From contig CM038916.1 in NCBI GenBank assembly GCA_021904315.1, positions 3,968,001-4,032,000 on the forward strand: a stretch of DNA of 64,000 bases. Reading direction: 5' to 3'. The notes under the pieces were generated by a model. That model was given only the letters and a program-made list of their open reading frames with translations. It searched no databases and was not told the DNA's origin. The first letter of the stretch is position 1; each line of letters begins with the position of its first letter. Below, piece after piece: positions 43,101-55,530 of the stretch. The DNA is from Sphagnum magellanicum (Eukaryota; Streptophyta; Sphagnopsida; Sphagnales; Sphagnaceae). Made by a program: the position numbers and the translations under genes.

Positions 43101-45039
43101 GTTACAATTCAATTGCACTATAACATTTAAGTGTTCAAGGCAAGCCAAATCCAAGGGGAAAGTTCCATTATTTTTAACATTTAAACAAAAGTTGAACCCC
43201 TCCTATTGGCACATCTAGTGGACTAAAAATTGTCAAAAGTGGATTAAAATTGAGAAAGTTATGGCCCTCAAAATAGAGGGGTCAAAAACTCAAAAAAAAA
43301 AACATTAAATGCTGATTCCCAAACACCCAAAAAATTCCTTTTATGTTGCTTTGTTGTTGTTAGAGCTCAAAATAATTTGTAGAACTTCAAGTGACGTTCT
43401 TATAACACTTTAAATCATTTAAAATGAATTAGAAATAAGAAAGTTATAAGGTTTGAAAGTAGGAAGGGTCTAAAGAAAAAAAAGAAAAAAAATTGTTTTG
43501 TAAGTTGGAAAGCTTAGTTTTCTTCTTATTATTTTTTCGTTACTCATTTTCCTTTGCATTTCAAAGATGATTTCTAAAACTTGAAGTAACATTTTCATAA
43601 CATTTTAAATCATTCAAAATGAAACACATATGATGAAGATATAAATAACTGATGAATATGTATCCTTATTAAGTTATAAGTAATAGTTTTATTGTCATAA
43701 CATAGTTGAACATTAGTACTTTAGAAATGGTGCACTAGTGGCCATACTAATTATATCAATGAAAATCATAATAAAAAACTAGTTGCAAATGTATCCCATA
43801 ATGGATGGTAGAGATGTGGACATGTGGCATAATTGCATGTATGTACATTGTACATTAGTTGCAACATAACTGTTGTTTTAGTCACACATTTATAATAGTT
43901 CTAACGTAATTGCCATATGTAATTACAATGTAACTCTTTAAAAAGTCAAACATGATTGATTACATATGTATGTACAATGTGTATAAATTATCGTATAAAA
44001 AACCCATTTTCAACTCACTTGCAACTATAATACAAAGGCGAAAGCACATTAAGGTGTCACAATTTTGGCAGATTAGAATCCCTTTCCAAAGTCCTTTTTT
44101 AATGTAGTTGAAAACTTGCTTAAAATATGAATATTTAGATGATATTGAAAGTAACATTCTTTTTCATTTCCAATTTCAAATCATGATGGTATAAAACATA
44201 TAAAAATATCACAAAAGGAATTTTTTTAAACAATTATTTTTAAATGCTTAAAATTGCTTTTAAAATAATTATAATTTTTGGGATTTAAAAAAGTCCATAA
44301 CATAATAAATTAAAATCACATTCCATTCATTCAATGGATCTTTAGTTTCTTAAACATGATTCATCCAATATCCCAAAGTTTCAAGCACATAAAACTAACA
44401 CATTGTAAGATAAAAATCCATATCATGAGTTTTGCAAATGTGAGAAAAAGTGTGGGCAAAATTCAAAAGTCCATTACTTATTGGTTATTCAGAATTTTGA
44501 TTTGATTTTTTCATTCTTTGAAGGTTGATTATGATAACTTTAGATTAATGAATCCCTTTTTGTATTATTTCAATGAATTTTATTTTAGTTATTTTCTTGT
44601 ATCTAGGGAATACATGAAAAACTGCCATTATGATGTCCATATAAGGTCACCATAGTGTGCAAACACCCTCAAGGTGTGACTCAAAAAGAAAAAAATCGTG
44701 GTTAATCAACCTTTTAATTTGCATTAATTAGTTGTTTAAAGTGGAGTGAACAAAATACAACATTAATTTTTCCTTAGTTTCAATGACACAAATGTGGACC
44801 ATGTGTATAAATTATGCAATATTTGGTACATGTAATTACACATGGTATACATATTGGAATCTAAGAGTTGATATCACCAAGCTTTTGGTGTCAGGTCTAC
44901 AACAATGCATAGGGAGAATTCACTATGAATGTCACTTCACATTTGTTGCAGTCTCATAATGGTAAAACATATTAAGCACCAAGTAAGGATGGACAAAGGG
45001 GATCAATGCATAAGTTCAAGATTCACCACATTAATCATT
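43101..45039. other. AT-rich intergenic sequence
   Basis: No gene. Around 43,755-43,930 words such as AGTTGCAAATG, TTAGTTGCAAC and TTTTAGTCACA resemble CACTA subterminal repeats found near 52,860-52,940. Confidence 0.4.
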
Positions 45040-45515
45040 ATGACTCCTGAATTATAAACAAAATGAGGGCCTTTAGTCCTACAACACATGATTTATTGAA
45101 GCATAATAAAGACTTTGAACACTAGGAAATGTAAGTTGAAAACACAATAAGGACCTTCAATCCTATGAAAAGCAAATTGAAGACCAAGTAATTGTGAACT
45201 TTTCAACACATGACTCCTTAGTCAAAGCACAAATAAGACCTTGAATCCTATGACAAAGGACTTTAAACACAATGAGTACTTTTAGCACATTGACTCAAAA
45301 GTTGAAAACAAAATAAGGACCCCAAGTCCTATGACAAAGGATTTCAAAACACGTTGAGTACTTTCAGCAACATGACACCTAAATTGAAAGCATCCTAAGG
45401 ACCCTCAGTCCTATGACAAAGGACTTCAACGCACATTGAGTACTTTCAGCAGCATGACACTTAAGTTGAAAACATCCTAAAGACCTTCAGCCCTATGACA
45501 AATGACTTCAAAGCA
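45040..45515 (+). repeat. Tandem array, period about 82 bp
   Basis: CTATGACAAAGGACTT recurs at 45,248, 45,329, 45,411 and 45,493, and a diverged unit precedes them. Each unit also has GAGTACTTTCAGCA and (A/T)AAGTTGAAAACA. Older units at the left are more diverged. Confidence 0.75.
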
Positions 45516-46284
45516 TCCCAAGGCCAAAGGTCCATCAAGATGACCAAGGTTTAATCAAATTGATCATATTTAATGGCCATCATGATTTACAATTAGTCAA
45601 GTTGGCCATGTTAATTTGACATTTAGTCAAATCAACCATACTCACATGTAGGTACTTAAACTTAGTACATTAATTATTTAATATTTAACAATTGATAATT
45701 AATACTCAATAGTGTATGATTAATATTTTATATAATGATCTAGTCACCAAATAAATGTCAATTAATAACCAATAAATAATTTATCCATCAACCTGTTAAT
45801 TGATTAATTATTATTATCAAATTATCAAATTTATCTCATTTTTGGGCTAATAATTGATAATAATTGATAATAATTAGTAGTAGTCAATATATAATTACAA
45901 ATGATTATTTTAAAATAATTTTTTAGTTCAAATTAATTTTATATATTAATTCATAATAAATAATAAGTAATAAATAGTAGATAATACATTATCAATAATA
46001 AATAGTGAATAAATAATCAATAACCAGTAATTAAAAATTAAAAATCATTATTAATAGTAAATAATTATTATTTAATGTTTAATGTTTAATCTTTCATGGG
46101 AAATATTCAATAATCAGCCATTTATATTGAATAATTATTAATTAATAGTTATTAATAATAAATTAATAATTCCTAGGAAATATTCAATTACTAATCATTG
46201 ATATTATTTATTTATTTATAATTTATAGTAATTCATCAATCATTTTAAATTATTTTTATTAATTACTTATAGGTAGCTTATCCT
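45516..46284. other. AT-rich spacer
   Basis: Dominated by TAATAAT and ATTAATTATT words; no coding or structured repeat. Confidence 0.5.
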
Positions 46285-46935
46285 ATTAATTACGTTAATA
46301 GCCTAGGTCACCTAAATGTAGCTACTAGGGTTTAGGCTTAGACTACCTACCGAGTATGCCTAGGTTAGGTCTATTAATAGGTTAGTAGGTAGTTACATAG
46401 TGTACTAAATAGCATAGGCATAGATAATTTATTGGGTAGGTATACACATAGACCTAGTAGGTACTTATAGAGCCTAATAGATTATAACTTACATGTTACC
46501 TAGGTACATGCATTTATTAATAGGTACCTCTTACCTATTTAGGCTACCATACCTAATCATGTCCAAGAAAATCACCTTATGGGGTGGTGGTGCAATAGTT
46601 AAAGACTTGACTCTTCAATGTGGAGGTGAAGAATTCAAGTCCCCACACTTGTAACCTAGGTTACCTTGGTTATTTAGGTGACCTAATTAGGTAGAAGGGT
46701 TGCAAAAACTACTAAACCACCTAGCCTAAGCTACTTGGACTAGCCTAGGGGCTTAACCTAAGGGGTTTGGCCTAGCTTAAAAGGCTTGGCCTACCTTAAG
46801 TGGATTAGTTTAACCTAGGTGGCTAAGTTAGGTAGCTTAGCTTAGGCTTAGGACATAGGGTTGGTAACTAAATAATAATTTTTTTTTTCATTAATTATTA
46901 GGTTTATTAATTAGGTAGGTAGGTAGGTAGGTAAG
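46285..46935 (+). repeat. CCTAGG/GTAGGT-rich degenerate repeat
   Basis: Dense TAGGTA, CCTAGG and GGCTTAGGCTTAGG words, ending in a pure GTAG tetranucleotide run at about 46,914-46,933. Same style as the array at 52,990-53,920. It is interrupted by the SINE-like segment at 46,575-46,660. Confidence 0.55.
46575..46660 (+). mobile_element. tRNA-derived SINE-like head
   Basis: TGGTGCAATAGTTAAAGAC resembles a tRNA A box, and GAATTCAAGTCCCC, starting about 30 bases after it, matches a B box. Spacing is as in tRNA genes, but no cloverleaf could be folded convincingly. A target duplication was not identified. Confidence 0.35.
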
Positions 46936-47661
46936 GTAATTAATTAATATTTTCATATTAATTTTAAATTAATTAATTAAATAAAATAATTTTATTTTAA
47001 TTTTTTTGGGCCTAATTATATTCTTATCATGGTGGTTTAGTAAAAAAAACCAACCAAATAGACCTAGTCAAAACAATTGGGTCCAAATTGACTTGTCCAA
47101 AATGTCATTTTGGTGAAATTGGACATGGGTGCAAAAAAACCATATGGGGTTTTTTTTGACCGAAATTCTTGGTCAAAAAAGTCGTGATTTCTTATAGTGC
47201 AGCCTTTTCCAAGTCTGCACATGACAGATTCATCAATTTCACATTTGCAAACAAATGGGATGTAATTGAAACGTTCAGTGACATTAAACAAAACAAAAAT
47301 TACAGAGGAAATATTTTCACTTGTGTTATTTGCAAGTAATGGGTTGCATGATTTTCATAATGTTTCACTTTTATGCGTCTCCTCACCACATCCTATCAAT
47401 TGGGGGAGACAATAGAATGGTTAGTCCACCATTAAAGAATAACTTTATTCAAATTCTCAGGTAAACAATCAAATATTTTTTGTCTTTTGTAGTTCAACCA
47501 TAATGCATCCTTTTTGTTGTCAAGAACAATCCTACCCTTTTCCATTCTCTTCATGTTTCTTTTGTCTACACCAAGCAATTTAGGAATTTTTTATCACTAC
47601 TTATAGGTTGTGAAGATGCAAAAGTGCATACAATATCTTTCACCATGATGACTTTATATGG
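46936..47661. other. AT-rich spacer
   Basis: Includes a 75-codon minus frame (47064-47291) without a recognised motif; otherwise nothing. Confidence 0.4.
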
Positions 47662-48147
47662 CTATGACCACACTAAATGTGTGTGCATTCCATCCTTCAA
47701 GTTTTGAACAACCTCATGGCTTTGCTTTATGGTAGCAAGATCACTTAAATAGGGTGGTAAAAAATTCCTCACCATTGGATGTGACAATGTTTTCTCAATT
47801 GCCAAATGCCTCACATTTTTTCCAAAATCTTGCATTTGACTAATCATGAACAAGATCAACTTTTTGGCTATACTTGCATTGACTTTTTGCTCTTGCCTAA
47901 TAGTAAGATGCACATCCAAACTAGTATTTGGGATGAAATCAACTACCATATAGCTTGGAACCATGCCTTCATAGCTTTTCATTGTCTGTATCTATGGATG
48001 CAATCTCCTCTTCTCCAAGTACCATCTCTCAAGAAGATTATTTGTTTCCTCCCCTCCCTCCTCTTCTCCCTCCTTTGACAGTTTGGTTTTGTTTGCTTGA
48101 AGTTTTAAAACTCGTTTCCCCTTGGCAGATCTCATGGCAACATTCAT
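47662..48147 (-). pseudogene. Coding relic, unrecognised protein, one in-frame stop
   Basis: From an ATG at 48,147 the minus strand is open for 51 codons, reaches a single TAG (47,992-47,994), then stays open in the same frame for another 110 codons to 47,662. The first part is basic, then acidic (KEGEEEGGEE). The second has well-formed text such as YMVVDFIPNTSLDVHLTIRQ and SHPMVRNFLPPYLSDLA. No domain was recognised. It could be a decayed host gene or a fragment of a transposon-encoded protein. The relic at 48,421-48,672 lies upstream on the same strand and may belong with it. Confidence 0.4.
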
Positions 48148-48420
48148 TTTGAAAACCCTTGTGACCTTAATACCAACAAATATAACATCAAAAACTTAAC
48201 AACATGGAAAAGCTATTGAAAATTCACCGATCTACTACATGAACCCTTGGAGAATGCATCACATCTTAAGAATCAACTTCATCAACAACAACAAAAAGAT
48301 GTGAAAAATTTACCTTTATAAATTTAGGTTCGTTGGGTTGCACTTTCATAATCACAAATGGAGGTTTGTTGCGGCTTGATTGTGCGTCCTTACTATTGCA
48401 TCACGAAGACTCATCTATGT

Positions 48421-48672
48421 CTAGAATGGTATAGGATTGAGCAACTCATGAGTAATATTCTCATGCAACTCCAAGATCGCATGTGATTTGCACCATATGG
48501 TTGCCTTTTCTTGTTTGTTGGGAACATCTAAGTCTTCTTGTTGTGGATAAGAAACCAAGTGAAAAGGACTTTCCAGTGGTGTGAAAAATACCTCATACTC
48601 CAAATCTAAATTCGACTTGTGCGATTCTAAGTACTCATCAACAATAGTAATGTGTTTCAAAATTTCCTAGAC
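48421..48672 (-). pseudogene. Coding relic fragment, unrecognised protein
   Basis: About 82 codons open on the minus strand between stops, without an ATG at the start. Composition is protein-like and acidic (IVDEYLESHKSNLDLEYEVF, QQEDLDVPNKQEKATIW). No family recognised. Its position upstream of, and on the same strand as, the relic at 47,662-48,147 suggests the two were once one gene. Confidence 0.3.
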
Positions 48673-48934
48673 GACATTATAGACTTTGCAAATATGGTGG
48701 GCGTCTACACTTTTTCGGCAACCTCAGGATGAATGTTCCATCATCAAGAAACAGTGAACACCAAAGTTGAATCTACATGCTCTCAATTTGTGGATTTAAA
48801 GCCTAAAAACAATGCATTTGTTTCAAGCAACAAATCTGAAAAATTGTCCATGAATGCTATCGGCTAAATTCCACTGCATTGATTTCAAGCAACAACTCTA
48901 AGGCAAAAAAAAAAGTAACAATTACAAGGCAAAA

Positions 48935-49460
48935 GAAAGTATTGCGTCCTTAAACCTTAATTAGGGTTGTCTTGAACCTTAATATTGGGTGTGGCTCCCC
49001 TGAACCTTAAACCTCATGTACAAATTGCATAATCATCATGAGTTAAAGCTGATTTTAAAGGTTGTCTAACTCCCCTACGCCTTAGATATCTAATGCAAAA
49101 TGCACATTCATAATTAACCCTTACACCCTAAATTATGGCTAGACTATAAACCATATGCCTAATGCAAAGTGTAACTTTTTTTATGGAATAGTTTGCAAAA
49201 CAAAGTATTGCATCCTTCAACCTTAATTAAGGTTGTGGCACCTTTGAACGCTAATATTCATTGTGGTTCAGGCCATGAACCTGAAACCTAATGTACAAAC
49301 CTAATGAATTATAAACTTTAAAGGGGTTGTTAACTCCCTTACACCTTAGTGATTTAATGCATAATGCACATTCATAACCCTTAAACCTTGGGTAATGGCT
49401 AGACTATAAACCACAGGCCTTTAATGCAAAGTGCAAATTTTTCCTTTGGAATAATTTATA
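48935..49460 (+). repeat. Tandem duplication, unit about 265 bp
   Basis: AAAGTATTG(C)(G/A)TCCTT...CCTTAATTA(G/A)GGTTGT at 48,936 and 49,202. Then follow CCTAATGTACAAA, CTTACACCTTAG and ATGGCTAGACTATAAACCA in both units, about 265 bases apart. Confidence 0.75.
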
Positions 49461-50843
49461 GATTTCATCATCATCATATATATATATAAATGCACTACCT
49501 TCGAGATGAATTTCTCATAATGTCTTGGTAACTTGCACAAAAAATTTCTTTACATGTATCTATATAGAAAATGGCAAAATTTTCAATGTAATTTTTTCTC
49601 TAAGAATAAAAGTTTACATGAAGGGCAATAATTAATTCTAGTTAACACAAGTCAAAAGATTTTTTTTTTGATAGCATGGCCCATATATATGGTCCATGTA
49701 TATGTAATATATATAACATGTGATCATATATGTGGGTAAAAACACAATAAAAGGAGCCACGGTGACCAAGGTCAAAGTCCTTACCACGGATTGCATTTTA
49801 CACGTGTCCTGCATGTATTAGTCTATTATATATCAAAACTATAGTTTAAATGTAATTTCTCGAACTGGATAATAATATTGAGACCAAACATGACTCACAT
49901 TATAATAAAAACTATATATTTTTGCATGAGGACCTAGATTGTAATCAAATGTATAAATTTTTTTTAACCATGATGACAAATTTTGAACTTTTTTTACCAT
50001 TAAGGACTTTAAAATCAAAATCAACAACATTTGTTAGAAGGATTCAATACATGTGCATTTAAAAATATAATCACATGTGGCCCTTCTTATGAAGTATATT
50101 GTAACCCATAATAAATTTGAGAACATTTGATGAAAGTTTGAGTAACAAAAAACACATTCAAATTTTAAGGTCTTTAAAAGGACCTTTTCAACAAGTGTTT
50201 TGTGTATGACAAAGGACTCTAATAACACAGTGAAATGACTCCAAATTCATAGGAGTCTAATTTCATGAACACCAAAACACAACTACAAATTATGGATAAA
50301 TAATTCATTAAATATAATTAATGGTGATTTTTCAAAGTAATGTATGTGCAGTTTTAAATATTGTCAATAACCTTCTTGGCTCCTTTTACTGTGAATGTAC
50401 CCATGTGTGTGTATATTATTAAAAATCACAAACATATATAGGGACAACATTCATGAATATTAAAATACATGGTTAAAATGGATCAATTTGCATAGTATTA
50501 TGGACTCATATATTGAAACCAAATGCATTTTACTTTAAGTTTGCTTAATATATCTAAAGTGTGAACATAATCTATGTAAAGTTGAAATGACAAAACAATC
50601 CAATGTTTTTCAACGAATTTGCAATATTAAGGATTATAAAAAGGACATAAGTAGTGGTTACATTAACAAATAAGTACTTACAACTAATCAACTTTCATTC
50701 AAATGATCTAAAATTGTAGTATGTGTTATATTTATTACCATGTGCATGATATTATCTATTTCATTTTTTATTTCATATTTTGAAAAAATAAAATTAGACG
50801 TACCCAGATTTTTCTAAGTAGTGGTGACAATTACAAGTGGCTA
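49461..50843. other. AT-rich spacer
   Basis: No gene. A short (AT)n run lies near 49,475-49,487. Two minus frames (49839-50030 and 50034-50228) lack motifs. Confidence 0.45.
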
Positions 50844-52975
50844 CACTAATAGAAATCAACCAAAATGTAACCATTTTGTTTGTAACTACATGCGACTTGT
50901 GGTTGTTTGCGACTAAGTTTGGGAATATTGACAACTATAAGATCAAACTTTAGCTATTTTGGTCACTCTTACAACTATGATGTAACTATTGGAAACTTCA
51001 TCGTATCAAGTGGATGGCTTTTAGGTTTATTTTCATCCATGAATATATTGATATGTCCCATTAATCGCAATTTAATTCTAAAAATTGAGTTTAAAAATGG
51101 ACATTTCAATTTTGAATTTGAAAATTGATATTTCAATTCTAAAATTTTTTATTTAAATTCAAAGACTTATTTCATCTAGAAAATGACATTTGGATTTTCA
51201 ATTTCTTTTTGAAATCTAAAATTAATATTTCAGTTCCAAAAAATATTGATTGAGTTTTAAAGTTTTTTTCTACTAGTGTTATCCATAATGAATCACTTTT
51301 ACAAATAATTATATTTATTACTTATAAGTTAAACTAAATAATTATTTTTAAAACATAAATTTTCACATTATATATCATATTCTTATAGTAAAAGAAATTA
51401 ATTACTATAATTAATGTTACACTACTTTAAAATCGTTGTAATTATTTCAAATAAGAATTAATTATAATATATGCGTAATTATTTTTTAATTGAACATAAT
51501 TATTCACAATTTTTATTTTATAAATTTAAATCTAAATTAAAATTTTGGAAAGATTATAATGTAGTTGAAATAATTATTGTAATGATTGTAATTTAAAAAT
51601 TTATTATAAAGTAATTTGAGTTTTTATTTAAAAAAATTATGTAATTACTTATCTATGATAAAGTTTTTAACAATATTAAATGTAATTATATAGTTATTAA
51701 TGTAACTATTTTAATATTACTTTTTTTTAAAAACCGTGTAGGAATTTGTTTTAATAACAATTGTTTGTTCATTATTTATAATTTGAAAAATATATATATA
51801 ATAATTTGAAAAATATAAATATTTTTACATTAATTATATTATCTATAATTCGATTAGATATTAAAAACAACAAAATATTTTAGTCATTTATTTATTTTTG
51901 AGTTATGTATTAACAACTTGTGGGAAACTAGATAGCCAGTTAGTTAAATATTAAAAAGTTATTATTTATTTAAGTAATTGATAATGAATACTTAATATTT
52001 GTAGTGTATAGTTTATATTTTAAATATATGTTAAATTTAATCATTATTAATTAAATGGTTATCTAATTATCTAGTGAACCATGTACTTGAATTGTTTATA
52101 AATCTAAAAATTAAGAACAAAAGGCACAAAGAAAATTTTGGAGTTGCAATTTTGTTTGTGAAGAAGTTACAACTTCAAAACTTATTCCATATTGTTTATT
52201 CTCCATTCCTATTTTGAACATTGTATAAACAAGGGGTGTGGTCATCAAATTTCACATTAAGAAAGTTGTGCAGATGGGTTGAACTAATCAAAAGGCTTAA
52301 CCCAAAACAAAAAGAATTATTATGCACAATTTTAAACTATCAACCTTTCCAACCTACTTATTTACCTATCTAGGTAGGTACATAATATGACCTACCCACC
52401 TAGGTCAACCTATGTACCTACCTACTTAAATACCTACTTATATGAATAGGTATTTAACGTAGGAAGGTAAACCTACCTACCTACCTTTTTACTTAATTAG
52501 ATAAGTAGGTAGGTATGTACCCTGGGTTTGTAAACACTTATTTATGTACCTACTTAGGCACCTACCAACCTAATATTAATTTTAAGGTGCCATGTGGCAT
52601 ATTTACATTAAGCCACGTGTCATAATATAGGATCATCCAAGCATTGGAATTGAACATCTTAGATTATTTCAAAATAATAATTATTATTATATTTTAAATA
52701 TTCAAATATTTTTAAACACGTGACAACACATCATTTGCTTCAATTGTGACCAAAATAATTGTATTGTAGTCGCATGTGGTAATATGTATATAATGAAATC
52801 AAAGGATGGACTTGTATTTGTTGACTTTTTTTTCCATCCAATATCCCTTGTCATTTGCAACTAATGTCTGATGCAACTTATCCAAGGCAACTAGTGAAAT
52901 TTTAGTTGCAAATGTCGCTTGTGACTAAATTTTAGTCGTAGAAACCAGTTGAAAATACCTGTTTTTCTTCTAGTG
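50844..52975. mobile_element. Possible nonautonomous CACTA-type element
   Basis: Left end CACTAATAGAAATC (50,844); right end reads CACTAGAAGAAAAACAGG on the minus strand, ending at 52,975. Both resemble the CACTA superfamily terminus. Subterminal words (GTTTGCGACTAAGTTTG on the left; TTAGTTGCAAATG, GTGACTAAATTTTAGTCG on the right) recur in both ends. Flanking trimers CTA and CTC match at two of three bases. A further terminus-like CACTAGTAGAAAAAAAC on the minus strand ends at 51,278, so a 435-bp element or nested ends are alternatives. No transposase frame is present. Confidence 0.35.
52185..52680 (+). repeat. Dispersed family with GTAG/CTAC core, copy B
   Basis: Left flank (TTCTCCATTCC, GTATAAACAAGG, TTTCACATTAAGAAAG, GGCTTAACCC) parallels copy C. 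The core at 52,350-52,570 is CTACCTAC/GTAGGTAGG-rich. The right flank GTGCCATGTGGCAT...GCCACGTGTCATAAT parallels copy A in reverse. It lies inside the candidate CACTA element. Confidence 0.5.
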
Positions 52976-52989
52976 CTCCTTGAATGCAA

Positions 52990-53920
52990 TTTGCACCCTT
53001 AGGCATATTAAGTAGATAGCCTACCTACCTAATAGCCTAGGTGGCCTAATTTCAGTTAACTACATACCTACCTAGTAGGCTTAAGTGGCCTAAGTAGCCT
53101 AAGTTAGCTACATACCTACTTAATAAGCCTAGGTGGCCTAGGTTAAGCTATGTACCTACCTAGTAGGCTTAGGGTAACTTAACTTAGGCCTAAATTAAAT
53201 TATATACCTACCTAGGTAACCTAAATTAAGTTACATACCTACCTAAATAATTTAAATTAAGTTATGTACTTACCTAATAAGCCTAGGTAGCCTAAGTTAA
53301 ATTATCTACCTACTTTGTAAGCCTAGGTGGCCTAAGGTAAGCTACATACCTAGAAGGCCTAAGTGGCCTAGGTTAAGATATGTACCTACCTAGTAGGCTT
53401 AGGTTAATTTAGCCTATGCCTAAATTAAATTATGTACCTATTTAGGTAACCTAAGTTAGGTTACGTACCTACCTAAATAGCCTAAATTAGGTTATGTACT
53501 TAGCTAATAAGCCTAGGTAGCCTAAATTAAATTATGTACCTACTTTGTAAGCCTAGGTGGCCTAAGGTAAGCTACATACCTAGAAGGTTTAAGTGGCCTA
53601 GGTTAAGTTACCTACTTTATAAGCCTAGGTGGCCTATGCTATGTACATTGCTACCAAGTAAACTTTGATAACCTAGGTTAAGCTACTTACCTAGCTAGTA
53701 GGATAAACTACCAACCTACTAAACCTAGGTGGCATATGTTATTTATGTAGTAGGCCTAGGCTACATACCTATAGTAGGCTACCTAGTAAACCTAGGTCAC
53801 TTAGAATACATACCTAAAAGGCTTACACTACCTAGTTATAAGCTATTTAGTAATCCTAGGTTACATTTTAGGTAACCTATTAGATAGGCTTAGGTTAGGC
53901 TACTTAGGTAGGCTATTAAC
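52990..53920 (+). repeat. Higher-order CCTAGG array, 230-bp period
   Basis: Short units of the type TAAGCCTAGGTGGCCTAAG-TTAAGCTA-CATACCTACC repeat about every 50-60 bases. A larger 230-base period is exact where checked: GGTTAAG(C/A)TATGTACCTACC at 53,141 and 53,371, and GCCTAGGTGGCCTAAGG at 53,321 and 53,551. It is noncoding. Confidence 0.8.
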
Positions 53921-55249
53921 TAGGTTATTACCGAACAAGTAGCCTATTAGTCTTTGAAAGAAATATTGACAAGAGCAAAATGGAAGTGGGAGCTAGAATG
54001 GAACATTTTCTCTCTAAGGTTTTTAACAACTTTTACATTGTAATTTGGTCTTGTATGAGGATGTGCTAGAAATCTTTCCATGTTCATTCTTCAAAATTTC
54101 TTGGAGCAATTTGTTTTCATTTGGGGACATAAACAATGCTCCAAGATGTTTGTTGAAATTTCATCTAGGTCCCATTATTATTTGAAACAAGTGTATTATG
54201 CTTGCCATGGACAACCTTATGGGAAAGAGAATCAAACATTATTGATTGATAATGAACCCAATAAGGCACATTAGAATCCGAAGTGGAATGGTCTTTCTCT
54301 TCAAAATCATTCAAGGGATAGATGTTGTCAAAGAACAAGGTGCAATGGTTGGACCTCACATCATGTTTGTGGCCGCCCTTGCTTGAATTGCCATTGGCTG
54401 AGACAGATTGAATTCATTATGACTTTATGGTCAAATATTCTAAGCCCTGCTTGAGTTCCTTTTCAAAAAATTATTATTGGTTTGTCTAGTATATGGATAA
54501 TGATAATGACGATGTTCATAATAACTAGCCCCTTTTAGGTATGTAGTCTAAATCATTTCCTTTTGCAAGTCATATTTTTGTTGTAACTTTTTTACATTGG
54601 TGTTAATTTTTATTTCCTTTGTTTTATAGTATTGACTTTTGTTAATAGTTGGTTTGAACCATTGTTCGCAAACTTCGCAACATTGTTTACAACTCTGAAA
54701 GGGAGAAAACCACGTTGGCCATTCAATTTTTTATTTCGAAATGGTGTTGATGTTGTTGCATATTTGACCATGGACAAGAAGTTTTCTAAAATTACAAGGA
54801 TTTGACATTATCTTTCAATTTATCTTTCAAATATAGAATGTTTAAGCTTTTTAGGGATTTTAAGATAATCAAAAGTCTTCAAAAAAATCAATATTATTCA
54901 TTTTTTCAACCTATTGGCTGCCAAATTTAATTCTTATTTATAAATTTTCTTAATAAGTTTGTTTTACCTACTAATTTTTTTGTGTGATCTATGTAAATTT
55001 TCTCTTAAAAAGTTTGCCATGGTGTCCTTAAAGTTTAATTTGTAAAAATTACATGTAAATTATATTATTTTAGAGCTTTTCCTTATGGTCTTGGTGATCA
55101 CAAGGTCATTTATAATTGAAAGTTTGAAAAACTTTAACATTGTAAAATTATTGTTTGGATTTTCAAACTTTTGTAAAGTCCTAAATTAATTAAATATGTG
55201 TTATAAATTCAGAATTAATAATTTACATTTGTTAATCACTTAAAAAAAT
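53921..55249. other. AT-rich intergenic sequence
   Basis: No supported gene. Overlapping frames of 64 codons on each strand (54080-54274, 54165-54359) show no domain. Confidence 0.4.
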
Positions 55250-55530
55250 ATGTTCAAATATAACCCATATGTTTTGTCCTCTAATCCCATCTTGGAAACT
55301 ATATAAGAAAGGTGCATTATCTTATGTTTACACATTAAAAAACATGTGCCATTGGGGATGAACTCAAAAAAGTTTAACCCAAAAATAAAACATAAAATGA
55401 AATAACAATATTTACTTGTTTATTTTTTAGCCAACCTACTTATATAAGTTTTAATTATTTATGTAAATAGGTAAGTAGGTATGTCCTACCTACCTACCTA
55501 CCTACATAGGCCTATGTACCTACCTATTTA
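55250..55530 (+). repeat. Dispersed family with GTAG/CTAC core, copy C
   Basis: AACCCATATGTTTTGTCC, ATCCCATCTTGGAAAC, ACATGTGCCATTGGGGATGA, then a CCTACCTAC run at 55,487-55,513. Reverse-complement match to copy A over about 130 bases outside the core. Confidence 0.55.

Noticed and set aside
45040..45515. Possible CRISPR-like array because of regular spacing
   Set aside because: The whole 82-bp unit is repeated with divergence; there are no unique spacers and the DNA is eukaryotic.
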